A stretch of 64,000 bases of DNA from Iris pallida (taxonomy: Eukaryota; Streptophyta; Magnoliopsida; Asparagales; Iridaceae). Made by a program: the position numbers and the translations under genes. The stretch lies in NCBI GenBank assembly GCA_029216955.1, contig JANAVB010033216.1:5935019-5999018 (forward strand), in the 5' to 3' direction. Positions 50,866 through 62,651 of this stretch are shown piece after piece; position 1 is the first letter of the stretch; every line of letters starts with the position of its first letter. The notes beneath the pieces were generated by a model, which had not been told where the DNA came from, did no database searches, and worked only from the letters and a program-made list of their open reading frames with translations.

Positions 50866-53688
50866 TACCACGCCCCAGAACCAGAATACTGAAGAGCGGG
50901 GGACAGACACAGCCAGCTACGTACATTGAAGTGTAATCCACCTTGATGTACGGTTACAGCTGTCTAGATATATGAGGGTTTTACTACAAGCCAGCAGTCT
51001 CTTATGGTCAATAACAAGCCTAGTGTCTCAATCTCAAGCAAGCAAGTAAGTGTAACAAGATGGTAGATCATCAGACATACAAATTAAGGCGTCCCATTAC
51101 ATATTCAGATGATCATGAAGCTAGTCATACAAAATACGAAGACTAGCAAGAGTTTAAGTCATACATGATCAACCCTAGGACTTGTCAATTATGTTATAGC
51201 CCTTAGGTAGACAGGAATGTAAATTTAACACGAGCTAACACTTGCTTGGTGGCTAAACTCCTCAAAAAAATAATTTACAATAGAGTAGGAGAGCAAAATA
51301 AAACCCAATCGTTGCCAGGATTGCGTCTAGTGTTCACCATCTGGTTGGAAGGCTGGGAGATCTTCAAGTCCTACTCCAAAATCTGGCCATACAAAACCAG
51401 CTGGGTCAGACCCCAGAAAGAGCAAGTGCCACAATGGAGGCTTCACTTAAGAACTAAAACCAGCATACTAGCACATGAGACATAAAGTATAATAAAAGAC
51501 ATGAGTTTGAGAAAAACAAGATGATAAACGATAAGACGACTAAGGGACCATTCCTGTAGCCAAGTTACAACCCGTAAACCAAACAAGGATCGGGGTTGTG
51601 ACCCTTCACCTGAACAGAACTTAGTCTCCAACCAATTATCGATAAGAGTAAAGCATGAACAAGCATGTGCTAAAATAATCATAGACTGGCATTGCTTAGA
51701 CAAGACTAGACTGGACTACATCCATCAATCACGACCAAGCAAAGAGTACGGCTTGATACTTTAACTAGCTAGGGTTATCACAAGCGTAGTTACTAGCAAG
51801 ATGCAATGAGATGTTCCAGCAGTCACAGGCCCTGCAGCTATCCAGGTTGTCCAGGCAAGGTTGATTACCAAAGTTATCCAGAATTATTAGACGGCTTAGA
51901 GTGCAATACATAACAGTGTGCCTTGTACTTGTTTTATTAGTGTGTCCCACATGACAGTAGACTGGAAATGTACCCTACTCGACGGTAGGCTACAAGTCCA
52001 TCAGGTGTGGCCGGGATAACGGGATCGCCTGTAACTGGGGAAATCTCCCTTAAAATAAACTACATGATCAATCTAGTCATTAACCTTAGTCAGATTCAGT
52101 ATGAATCCCTGACCGTGGTAACCAGGGACTCACGTCGTTAGACATGATACAAGACGAGACTAGACTAGTAGCTTGTACAAACAAGTTTAAAGCAAGCACC
52201 CACGGTGTCAAGACGAGAATTTACTTAGCGAGTCGAGGTAGCCGTCGTAACGATGTTCAAGGTTACATGTCATATTTACTTGTCGAGAGTGCGCCGCAAC
52301 GGGCCACTATCATGTACTGGCCTGTCACATTCTTGTCTAGAGTGCGCCACGACGGGCCACTGTCATGTTCTTGTCTGGAGTGAGCCACGACGGGCCACTG
52401 TCATGTTAGTACCATGTTCATGTTCATGTATCATGCCGTGTTCACATATTATGTCGTATACAGATTATCATGTCAATATTTCTTGTCAAAGGTGCGCCAC
52501 AACGGCCACCATCAAGTGCTATTATTCCATTAATATACCATGCTCACATCATATGCCTAAGGGAGTGCATGCGTCCACACATGGGTCCTAGGGCTATACG
52601 CCTACGTCTGGGAGCCATGCGCCCATTATTGGAGGCCATACACCCATAGGGGAGGGGCAAGTCGAAGCAACATACACTTAGGCTTGAGGGTGGTCAAGGC
52701 ATCATGCGCCCATAGTGGCATGCGCCCAAGAGGATGGGAGTTTGGGATACAAGCGCCTAAGAAGAGGCATGCGCCCAGGACAATGTGCCAACATATATGT
52801 GCCAGCATATATGCGCCCAAAGAGTGGAGCCAGGATGACTTAGAGAAAGTCAAGATACTCACTCAATAACAAGTGTGCTGACAGAGTCTATGCGCCCAAG
52901 GAAGGAGGCATGGTGCACTTGTGTGCATGCAAAGTTATGCGCCCAAGCCAGGAAGGGCCTTAGGGCTATGCGCCCACTAGAGGGAGTGAGGGAGAACTTG
53001 GGCGTATATATATGGCAATGCTCCCAAGGAAGCGTGCAGTGGGCGCATATCAATATTTATGCGCCCCAGCACTGTACTTCTTCTCCAACCCGAGAACACA
53101 AGTTCATTGAACCCATGAACTTCTCAAAGTCATAAATCGCTCAAAACAAAACAAAATCTGGGTTTTCAAAGGTCTAACTTAAGTAAAATCAAATTCACTA
53201 CAACATGGAACAATCCAAACTTGAAAATAATGAAGTTTAAGAGATCGAAACCCATGAAAACCGAAAATGCATTGAACTTAGATCTACAAGAAATAAACCA
53301 CCAAAATGGAAAATGCTAAGAGCTAAAGTAGCTTAGAATGTTTCATAGAAGAAATTAGAACAATAAAGTGGAGGGTTCCTTCATGAAGCAAGTTGTACTT
53401 GTCTAAGCTTGGTGGGTGGAGAAATTAATGAAAGAGGAGGAAGAAGAAGAAGTAATAGAGGAGAGAGAGTGGGTTGGTGGGCTTTAAATGGGGGGTTGAA
53501 CATGTTGAACGAAAGAAAAAAAATAAACCAAGCCAAGTCAAAATAAACCAAGTCAAACCATGATATGCCATGATGAACCTAAGCAAGATTAAACTAAAAT
53601 TATCTAGCAAGGCAAGATAAGTAAATATACGGGTCAGAATTTCGTACACATATACTGAAAATACGTATAACAGAAAACGGGAGTGACA
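50866..53688 (-). repeat. E3 3' LTR (2.8 kb) with internal minisatellites
   Basis: It begins TACCACGCCCCAGAACC and ends GGGAGTGACA. Two repeat zones are visible. At about 52270-52515 there are four copies of a roughly 45-60-bp unit containing GTGCGCCACGACGGGCCAC. At about 52605-53065 there are at least ten copies of ATGCGCCCA. It lies in L2. Confidence 0.87.
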
Positions 53689-53854
53689 AATCTACCCACC
53701 TTAAAAAATTTTGTTCTCAAAATTTTAATCAAGAGGCTAGAGATGCCGGGACAAGCTATACTAATCATGAGCAATATATGACTAATCAATCAATCATACA
53801 ATCATTCATGCAAGCAATGAATTAAAGCATAAGGCATAATAAAGACATTATACC

Positions 53855-56800
53855 TTATGAGTCAAATACGTTGGGATATCGCGATCGAATATCATCCTCA
53901 CGCTCCCACGTTGACTCACCCAAAGAGTGGTGACCCCAAGCAATACGAACTAACTTAATAGCCTTGTTCTTGAGTACCTTCTCTCTTCGGTCCAATATGG
54001 ACACGGGTCTCTCCTCATACAAAAGGTTGGTACCAACAACCAATTCTGAATGATCAAGGATATGACTCGGGTCTAGGATATACCATCGCAATTGGGATAC
54101 GTGGAATACGTCATGTACCTCATGTAATGACGACGAAAGAGCGAGACGATAGGACACATCACCTACTCGCTCAAGGATATCAAACGGCCCTATATACCTA
54201 CGACTAAGCTTTCCCCGTATGCCAAAATGAATGACGCTACGGGTAGACGAGATCCTAAGGAATACGTGGTCGCCGACAGAAAACTCAAGGGGACGCCGCT
54301 GAGAATCGGCCCAATGACGATGACGATCTTGCGCAACTCAAAAATGATCTCTGACTCATCTGACTACCTCAATAGTCTGTAAAATCATCTCGGGACCAAG
54401 CATCTGCCTCTCGCCTACATCATCCCAGGCTAAAGGAGATCTGTACTTCCTGCCATACAATGCCTCGAAAGGTGCCATCTGAATACTGGCCTAGAAACTA
54501 TTGTTGTACGAGGACTCCACTAGGTGCAAGTGACCTTCCTACGAACCACCGAAGTCAAGTGTACATGATCTTAACATATCTTCAAGAGTTTAAATTGTGC
54601 GTTCGGACTGACCATCTGTCTGCGGATGATAAGCTGAACTGAACTTGAGACGAGTCCCCAAACTCTCTTGAAGACTCCGCCAAAAGTGAGACGTGTATCT
54701 TGAGCCTCTGTCTGATATGATACTAACTGGCACTCCATGCAATCTGACTATCTACCTGAGGAACATCTCTGCTAGCTGATCCGTTGACTGGATAATTCTG
54801 AAAGGAAGAAAATGAGCTACTTTCGTAAGACGATCAACTATAACCCAAATAACATCTCTCCCAGCTAGGGATTTAGGTAACCCAGTTATAAAATCCATGG
54901 TAATGTGCTTCCATTTCTATTCTGGAATCGGTAAAGGTTGAAGAAGTCCAGCCGGTCTCTGATGTTCAGCTTTAACTTATTGGAAAACAAAACAATGAGA
55001 GACAAACCAGGCTATCTCTCTCTTCATGCCATTCCACCAGAAATGCTGACGGATATCTCGGTACATCTTCGTGCCACCGGAATGAATGGAATATTGAGAA
55101 CTGTGAGCCTCTACCATGATCTCCTGTCTGATATCACCACTGGGTATATAAAGATGTCTTCCATGTCGAAGTGTACCGTCCTCATGAATATATAACTCGG
55201 CTCTCCGTCCTGCTACACATTTTGCTCTGAGCCGTTGAAGCTTAGAATCTACTGACTGAGCTAACTTAATCCTCTCAACTATGCTGGACTGAACTTGCAT
55301 ACTGGCCATCAATGCCACATTAGTAGGAAGAACTACTTCAATACCCATCTTCTGAAGATCTGCTAACAACTCTGGTTGTGCTGTTAGAAAGTAAACTCCG
55401 ACTCTTCTGCTCAATGCATCTGTAACAACGTTGGCCTTCCTAGGATGATACTGCAGGTTGATGTCGTAATCCATAAGTTGCTCTAGCCATCTCCTCTGAC
55501 GCATATTGAGATCCTTCTGAGTAAACACAAACTTAAGACTCTTATGGTCGGTGAAAATCTCTACCCGATCTCCATACAGGTAATGCCTCCACAGCTTCAA
55601 TGCAAAAACTACTGCGACTAACTCCAGTTCATGGGTTGGGTAATTCTTTTCACGATCACGAAGTTGTCGTGATGCATAAGCTACAACCTTCTCATGCTGT
55701 ATCAAGACACATCCTAATCCCTTGTCGGATGTGCCACAATAAATTAAAAATCCTCCAGTCCCATCTGGAAGCGTGAGAATGGGTGCCGTCATCAATCCTT
55801 GCTTCAACTTCTCAAATGAACTCTGACACTCTGTTGTCCAAGCAAACTGTACATCCTTGCGAGTCAACTGCGTCAGTGGTGCTGAAATCCGAGCAAAGTC
55901 TGATACAAACCGTCGGTAATAGACGGCCAATTCAAGGAAACTTTGAACTTCTGTGACGATGCTAGGAACTGGCCATGTCTCTATAACGACAATCTTATGG
56001 GGGTCCACTTCTACTCCACCTCTGGTGATGATATGCCCTAGGTACGAAATGCGATCAAGCCAGAACTCGCATTTACTGAACTTCGCGTACAACTGGTGCT
56101 CTCTGAGAATCTTAAGGACTACACGAAGATGCTGCTCATGCTCTGCCTCATTCTTGCTATAGACCAAGATATCATCTATGAACACTATCACAATCTGATC
56201 CAAATAGGGCATAAAGATACGATTCATGAGGTCCATGAATACGGCTGGCACATTGGTCGCTCCAAATGGCATAACAAGGAACTCCTAATGTCTATATCTT
56301 GATCTGAATGCTGTCTTGGGGATGTCTCGCTCTCTAACTCTGATCTGATGGTACCCGGATCACAAGTCAATCTTCGAGAATACTGCCTCTCCCCTGAGTT
56401 GATCAAACAAATCATCTATCCTTAGTAGAGGGTATCTGTCCTTAATTGTTACAGAGTTCAAGGTACGATAATTATTACATAATCTTGACGTACCATTATT
56501 CTTCTTTACTAGGAGCATCGGGGCTCCCCAAGGCGATCCACTAGTACGAATGAATCCTTTGGTCCTAAGTTCTTCAATCATCTTGTACAAAATCTCCAAT
56601 TCTGAGGGTGCTATTCTGTAGACTCTCTCTGATACTGGTACCGTTCCGGGAATCAAGTCGATTGTGAACTCTATCTCTCTTTCTGGCGGCATACCTAGAA
56701 GCTCTTCGGGAAACACATAGGGAAACTCTTCAACTACTCTGGGAAACTGAACCGTCGCTGCAACTGCCATCCGCATGACCGGGGAAGAAGGTTCTACTTC

Positions 56801-57203
56801 GTCCCTGGAAAATGAAAATTCTGCCCCACCGGGAATACCAAAAATAATCCTGCCAAGATGGCAGTCTATTCTCGCATACTGATCCTTCAGCCAATCCATT
56901 CCTAAGACTACATCATAGTCGGCTATCGGAAACTCTATCAACCTAGCGAGGAACTCTCTACCGCTAACAACGATTCTATACGAGGAAAAGACTATCTACT
57001 TCTACACGACCATTACCAGTAAGTATATTGAGCCTCATTGATAATGACTCGGGCTCCAGTCCTATCCGTGTTGCGAATCGTGCAGATATGAATGTATGCG
57101 TTGCTCCCGAATCAAATAATACTGATACAAAAAAAGAGTTAACGAGAATAGTACCTGCCACCACCTCACCTGTTGCTAATTCTACCTCCATGGTCAAAGC
57201 CAT
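53855..57203 (-). pseudogene. pol: E3 pol: protease, RT, RNase H, integrase, chromodomain (decayed)
   Basis: Protease DSGATHTFISARF lies near 57110, [13 protein letters not shown] near 56170, RNase [14 protein letters not shown] near 55735 and [10 protein letters not shown] near 55540. Integrase begins near 55100; its tail VFHVSQLRWYI lies near 54110, followed by a chromodomain (ILDRREKVLKNK, STWERE, 54000-53870). Most of it is in one frame, but the protease is in another and the integrase core carries stops near 54977, 54490, 54355 and 54340. In RNase H the usual Asp of the SDAS motif is replaced (CGTS). No intron-like insertion is present at the LEF-VG junction, unlike E1. Confidence 0.9.
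57105..57125 (-). other. E3 protease active site
   Basis: The DSGAT motif of a retropepsin-type aspartic protease is retained here in the E3 polyprotein, although the surrounding frame is broken. Confidence 0.7.
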
Positions 57204-58105
57204 CGCTTGACCTTGTCCTCTTGGTGCTGGTCACCTCTGCTGAAAACCTCTCTGCCTGTTCTGGTTCTGAGCTTGGGCCTGGGCATACTGCTAGGCCTTC
57301 GCTGGAAAGCTTGGGCCTGAGACGGCAAGGGCCTCGAGAACAGGTGTTGCTGCTGAACTCGAGCTGGTCCCCTAACCAATGGGCTAGTTAGGGTTGACAA
57401 TGAACTGGACCTATACGGACAGGACCCTATCATGTGATCCGATGCCCCACAAGCCAAGCACAATTTCTGTGCTCTGCGACACTCTGAAACAACGTGACCG
57501 GGCTTCCCACAATGAGAGCAGCCCATTAGGGAAGACTGCTTCTACTTCTGCTGTTGAGGGTACGTCGGGGTTGAATGGTGAACCGACGTAACTGAGGCTG
57601 CCTGCCTCGGAGTTCCTATATTCAAAGCCCTAGCTGCCGGGGCTGGAGTTGATGAATGGGACATTTGCCCATGGGACCTCTTCCGACCTCCGGTTCAGTC
57701 CACTATCCTCTGAGAAGTATACTCATGCCTCTTTGCTGCTCGTAAGATGACATCAAATGTCTGGTGCTCGAACTGCTCCACAGCTAGAATAATCTCTAGG
57801 TGGAGTCCCTGCTGGAACCGCTGGGCTCGGTCCAATTCGGTCGCCACCAAGGTGGGACCAAACCGACTTAGTCTTGAAAACTCGGTCGCATAACCGTCGA
57901 CCGTCCTGCTCATCTGCCTCAAATTGGTGAACCACGTCTGTAGGTCGTACCGAGCTACAGCATCGAAGTACTTGATCTGAAACTTGTCACTGAATACCGC
58001 CCATAGGACAGGCGTCGCCAATCCAACTGCTAACATCGCCCACCAGGTACGAGCTAAGTCTAATAACTGTAGGTGCACAACGGCCACCTTCTTTCCTTTG
58101 GAGAT
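57194..58105 (-). pseudogene. gag: E3 gag, C-terminal part with two zinc knuckles
   Basis: The capsid-like region (LARTWWAML, FTNLRQMSRTVDGYATEFSRLSRF) lies at 58080-57700. The knuckles are CSHCGKPGHVVSEC and CLACGASDHMIGSC (57520-57415), both C-x2-C-x4-H-x4-C. The coding sequence is cut at 58105 by E4 and continues at 61753. Confidence 0.87.
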
Positions 58106-58658
58106 TGTCACGACCCGCACCCTCTCTTCATGGAGTAGAGAAGAAATAAAGAAGATTTGGTGGAAGAAAGGATTGATTTGGAGATGAAATCAATGGAGGT
58201 TCCTCTCAATTTTGGGGAAGAACAAGAGAAAGAAAATTTGTGGCTAAGAACAAATGAGAAGTGACTCATTATCCCTCCTTTATGGCCGGCCCTATATGGG
58301 TGAGGTGTCCCCTATTATGAAAAGTCTAAAATACCCCCCTCTAGCTCCTATTAGTTTTAACTTAAATTAGGTTTTAGTTTGAGGCTAATTTAGTCTAGTT
58401 TGAATCTCTAATTAATCCAGCCTAGTCATAAAATTTTAGTCTAACCATACTAACTTAAATATTGTCATGTGGGCCATGTCTAACTAATGAGTGGGTCCCA
58501 CTAGAGTCAAAGCTACCCCGGGTCCCTGATACAAGTCGGATTGAGTTGAAATTCAAACCCGACTCAAATAACCCCAAAACCATATCATAAATAATAAAAT
58601 AAATTCAAAAAATAAAAAATAACTAAATTACCCCTATTCTTGAAAACTGGGGGTGACA
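58106..58658 (-). repeat. E4 3' LTR
   Basis: It begins TGTCACGACCCGCACCCT, then jumps to sequence collinear with about 4510-5042 of the E1 LTR, ending GGGGGTGACA. It is followed by the ATCCACCTTAAAAAAA block that marks the polypurine zone. Confidence 0.88.
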
Positions 58659-59580
58659 AATCTATCCACCTTAAAAAAATTTCGTCCTCGAAATTAAAAC
58701 AAAGCAATCACAGAAAACACATGCAGAAAACAATCCCATTCAAATACTTTTCAAAAAATCACCAATAAAAAAATCTATTTGAGGCACATCAAACACCTTG
58801 TAAATAAAAACATATACGTGTCCGATACGGACACGAAACCAACACATAATTACTCCTATCAAAAGTCAAAATTAACAATCACCAATGCAATAAATATCAA
58901 AATAATTCAAAGAGGTCAAATGACCAAAATACTCTTAGGCCATAAATGACATTAAAAACATACTAATCACATGGTTAGGCTCTAGGTCAAGCAGTCTCTA
59001 GGGTTTCACTAGTAACATATCAAAATCACAACCCATGGCTTTAAATAGTTTAAAATGATAAAATCACCAAAATCATATCATGATTTAAATGTCAATAAAT
59101 AAATGATTAAAATTACAAAATTTTAAAATTACCCTGAATTATTGTCTCAAAATCATACAGTTCGATAATCATACGCGTCTGTCCAAAATCATGATACTCA
59201 GAGTCTTCGTCATGCTAGTGAGCAAGGCTACGATAATCACAGAGTCCTCGACTAAGGTACATACCTCTAGAATCATGGTATTTAAAATTTTTGCATTGTC
59301 GCATGCTTGGCCGCGAAAACCTTATATTCCCACACCCGAGAAATACGTCCATAATCCGACTATATGTCCTCACCATGCCTGCTAACATGACCATAGAAGA
59401 CTCTAAAATCCCATAATCGAGGCAACCTAGCCCATACGACTTATCTCATAGGTAAATCAAAATCATATCACAAGAATAACAGAACAAAATTGATCAATTA
59501 ACAAGGAACTGATAGAATCGAATTTCAAGACAGTTATAAGGAGGCAAATGCTGGAAAGAGATCAAAAAATTAGAACCTAC
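58659..59580. other. Non-coding part of E4 between the gag end and the 3' LTR
   Basis: AT-rich sequence where pol would lie in a complete element. Reading frames are short and match none of the pol domains seen in E1 or E3. I see no other feature. Confidence 0.6.
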
Positions 59581-59599
59581 AATCCGCTCTGCTACTGCC

Positions 59600-60932
59600 T
59601 GAGTGTCCTAGACTGTCATGGCGAAAGATCGCCCCTGCTGGCCCCCCTAGCCTGCTGTACTCTGTCCTGGCCTGCCTGTCTGGCTGCACAAGAAGCACAG
59701 TTCTTCATCTAGTGATCTAAAGCTCCAGAGAATAAACAAACTCCCAGCCTCATCCTGCAAACCTTCCGGGTGTGCCCTGACTTCCCATAAAAAGCACACA
59801 GTATGGCCGGTCTCTGGCCCTGGCCCTGCTGCTGGTGGGCACATGCTGGTGCCTGCTGAAGCTGTAACTGAGGCTGCTGTTGCTAAAACTGCCTCTGCTA
59901 AAAGTGAGGGCGCTTGGTCGGCCCTGCATTGGAACTCACTCCAAGAACGTCACTGACCCTCTTCGGCTTGAGGCCGAAGTCCTCCTCAGCTATCTGTGCC
60001 TCCATCAGTATATGCTCAAAGGTTACATCGCGTCGCCCGAAAGTACGAGTGCGAACCACATGAATAAGGCCCTTTCGAAACTTGCGGGCCTTGTACCCCT
60101 CATCCTGGATCAGATCTGGTGCAAACCTACTCAAACGGAAGAACTCCGCTGCATACTTGTCCACCGACGAGTTCCCCTGCACTAGTCCGACGAACTGGGC
60201 CTCCAGAGCTGTCAGAGCCACGTCGGGGTAGAACTTCTCCTTGAAGAGCCTCAGAAAGTTCTTCTATGTCGAACCTCTCACTGATGCACGAGGATCCGTA
60301 CGAAACCACGTCAAGGCGATATCGAAGAACTGACTCGCCGCAGCTGTGACCCACAGTCCCTGCGGGACCTCTGCTAACTCCAGGCTACGCTGGACATCCT
60401 CCAACCAGTCATCTGCATACAGGATACCCTCGGTACCCTTGAAGTCTCTCGGGTTTATCTTCCTGAAATCCAGACATATGCCAGGCCTTCCCAGACTCTG
60501 TTGCTGAACTTGGGCACCCTGAACTGTACCCAAGACTACCCTCTCAACTGCTGCCATCGCCAGCTGGTGGGAGTTCTCCATACTCTGTCGTAACACCTCT
60601 TTTTGGTGGTAGGATACGTCAGCCTGATGCTGCTATGCCTCTGCCTGGGCCCTCTGGGTTTGCATCTTCTGTTGTAGAAGGGCCATCATCTGCTGTGCAT
60701 CAGTCGGTAGCGGAGGTGGCGGTAGAAGACTCTCAGGAATGACTATGGACGGGCCCACAGCTGGAGGTGGAAGACCTCCTGGAACTGTCGCTGCTACTTC
60801 CGCCTGAAGGGCAGGAACTGAGGTGGCTGCTCCCTCAACTACAGCTCCCGCAGCTAGAGGTGGAGGTCCTACCGGATCGGGCCTCTTTGGAACAACACTA
60901 GGTCCTGCTGCCTGAGAGCGAGTAATCGTCAT
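59600..60932 (-). pseudogene. gag: E4 gag (decayed)
   Basis: The start MTITRSQAAGPSVVP at 60932 keeps an ATG. The capsid region (DDWLEDVQRSLELAEVP, ITVDKYAAEFF-like) is close to E1 gag. In-frame stops lie at 60633, 60264 and 59898. The zinc-knuckle region (about 59800-59720) has lost key cysteines: the first finger reads CAFYGKSGHTRKVC and the second has Ser in place of Cys. Its own nucleocapsid is probably non-functional, although the RNA may be packaged by a partner element. Confidence 0.85.
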
Positions 60933-61164
60933 CCTGAGGACGAATTAAAACCAAGAGGTCAATATGACACATGATAAGGAAAATCAAGGAAGGACAATTG
61001 AATTCAAATGCAAGAAAAGTTGTCATGGTAATCAAAAGATCAGAATTTTCCTAAAATGTGATTGAGTAACTCCTATCATATCCTAGATCCTATGTCCTAG
61101 TCGCAGGCTCGTAATTAGTACTCTAAGTCGAGCACCATTACGAGATCGTACTAATTGCGACATC

Positions 61165-61182
61165 AACCTGCATGGGCCACCA
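61165..61182 (-). promoter_or_regulatory. Putative primer-binding site of E4
   Basis: TGGTGGCCCATGCAGGTT on the minus strand, 8 nt from the 5' LTR, as in E1 and E3. Confidence 0.5.
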
Positions 61183-61190
61183 TAAAAATG

Positions 61191-61752
61191 TGTCACGATC
61201 CACACCCTCTCTTCATGGAGTAGAGAAGAAATGAAGAAGATTTGATAGAAGAAATGATTGATTTGGAGATAAAATCAATGGAGGTTTCTCTCAAATTTGG
61301 GGAAGAACAAGAGAGAGAAAATTTGTGGGTAAGAACAAATAAGAAGTGACTCATTCTCCCCCCTTTGTGGCCGGCCCTATATGGGTGAGGTGTCCCCTAT
61401 TATGAAAAGTCTAAAATATCCCCCTCAAGCTCCTATTGGTTTTAACTTAAATTAGGTTTTAATTTGAGGCTAATTTAGTCTAGTTTGAATCTCTAATTAA
61501 CCTAACCTAGTCATGAAATTGTAGTCTAACCATACTAACTTAAATATTGTTATGTGGGCCATGTCTAACTAATGAGTGGGTCCCACTAGAGTCAAAGCTA
61601 CCCCGGGTCTCCGATACAAGTCGGATTGAGTTGAAATTCAAACCCGACTCAAATAACCCCAAAATAATATCATAAATAATAAAATAAATTCAAAAATATT
61701 CTAAAATGAAAAATGACCAAAATATCCCTATTCTTGAAAATTGGGGGTGACA
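61191..61752 (-). repeat. E4 5' LTR
   Basis: Begins TGTCACGATCC and ends TTGGGGGTGACA. It is collinear with the 3' LTR, with scattered substitutions and a few small indels. Confidence 0.88.
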
Positions 61753-62180
61753 GAAATCCTAGCAGCCTCTAGGATAACTTCTATGTCATGAAGCCAAGCA
61801 TCAGCAGTGATAGCATCTTCACTGACATCAAAGAAAGGAGGTTTCAGACCCTTGAAGCTATTGGCCGTGTTGTTCCTTTGGTAACCAACTTTGCCCATGG
61901 CATCTTGTACTGTCTGGTGTAGGTCGTCGCCTCGACGATCTTGAGAAACAAGCAATTCCTTGATGAGTCCCACCAGGGTTCCATTGTCAGGCTCTGCAGG
62001 CTGGGCTGGCTGAACTGGTGGCTCTTGACCCTGGTAGACATGACTCTGGAGGCTACCCCTGAATGCTGGGCTTGGTCTCCAGGTTGCTGCTGGTTTACTG
62101 GAGGTGCTCCGCCTTGCCGATCGGTAGGACCAAAAACAATGCTACTGAAGAAATGACATAGGGAACAATAAGGAAGGACC
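61753..62180 (-). pseudogene. gag: E3 gag, N-terminal part
   Basis: It encodes LLVSQDRRGDD, then KGLKPPFFDVSEDA and AWLHDIEVILEAARIS, the start of the capsid-like domain. This reads directly into the part at 58105 once E4 is set aside. A frame change lies near 61850-61970. The region before it is Gln/Pro-rich. Confidence 0.8.
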
Positions 62181-62312
62181 ATGATAGATCAAGGATATAA
62201 GCATGTGATCAGATCAAGATTTCAGAAAGATTAAAAGACATGAGTAGAGATCAAGGGCGAGTGCTGATTGAGACATCTATTCAGTAAAACCCTCACATAT
62301 CTTGATTTACAA

Positions 62313-62330
62313 GACCTGTATGGGCCACCA
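62313..62330 (-). promoter_or_regulatory. Putative primer-binding site of E3
   Basis: TGGTGGCCCATACAGGTC on the minus strand, 9 nt from the 5' LTR start. It is the third instance of this conserved, non-standard block. Confidence 0.5.
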
Positions 62331-62339
62331 CTTAAACCG

Positions 62340-62651
62340 TATCACGCCCCAGAACCAGAATACTGGAGAGCGGGGGACAAACACAATCAGTTACGTACAT
62401 TGAAGTGTAACCCACCTTGATGTACGGTTACGGCTGTCTAGATACATGAGGGTTTTACTAAAAGCCAACAGTCTCTTATGGTCAATAACAAGCCCAGTGT
62501 CTCAATCTCAAGCAAGCAAGTAAGTGTAACAAGATGGTAGATCATCAGACATACAAAGAAAGGCGTCCCATACATTAAATATTCAGATGATCATGAAGTT
62601 AGTCATACAAAATACGAAGACTAGCAAGAGTTTAAGTCATACATGATCAAC
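62340..62651 (-). repeat. E3 5' LTR, first 312 bp
   Basis: Matches 50866-51173 closely, starting TATCACGCCCCAGAACC. The match ends at ...ATGATCAAC, where the next LTR begins; the remainder should lie beyond 64000. Confidence 0.88.

Larger units (their letters stand above)
58106..61752 (-). mobile_element. E4: short gag-only Tekay-like element (TR-GAG type)
   Basis: LTRs of 553 bp (58106-58658) and 562 bp (61191-61752) bound an internal region that carries a gag-like gene but no trace of protease, RT or integrase. The flanking 5-mers are gagat and gaaat, a target duplication with one mismatch, within E3 gag. The LTRs share both termini with the E1 LTR, but most of the 4-kb middle is missing. 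The gag and primer-site region are also E1-like. It is a non-autonomous derivative, plausibly mobilised by E1-family enzymes. Confidence 0.88.
50866..62651 (-). mobile_element. E3: Tekay/Del-like chromovirus, interrupted by E4 and cut by E5
   Basis: The 3' LTR is on the left (50866-53688). The gag-pol reads on the minus strand, and the start of the 5' LTR lies at 62340-62651, where another LTR interrupts it. Domains are as in E1, including the chromodomain. The gag is split by E4 at 58106-61752. LTR termini read TG...TA in element orientation in both copies. About 4-5% difference between the two LTR copies over the 310 bp available suggests an older insertion than T1. Confidence 0.88.
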
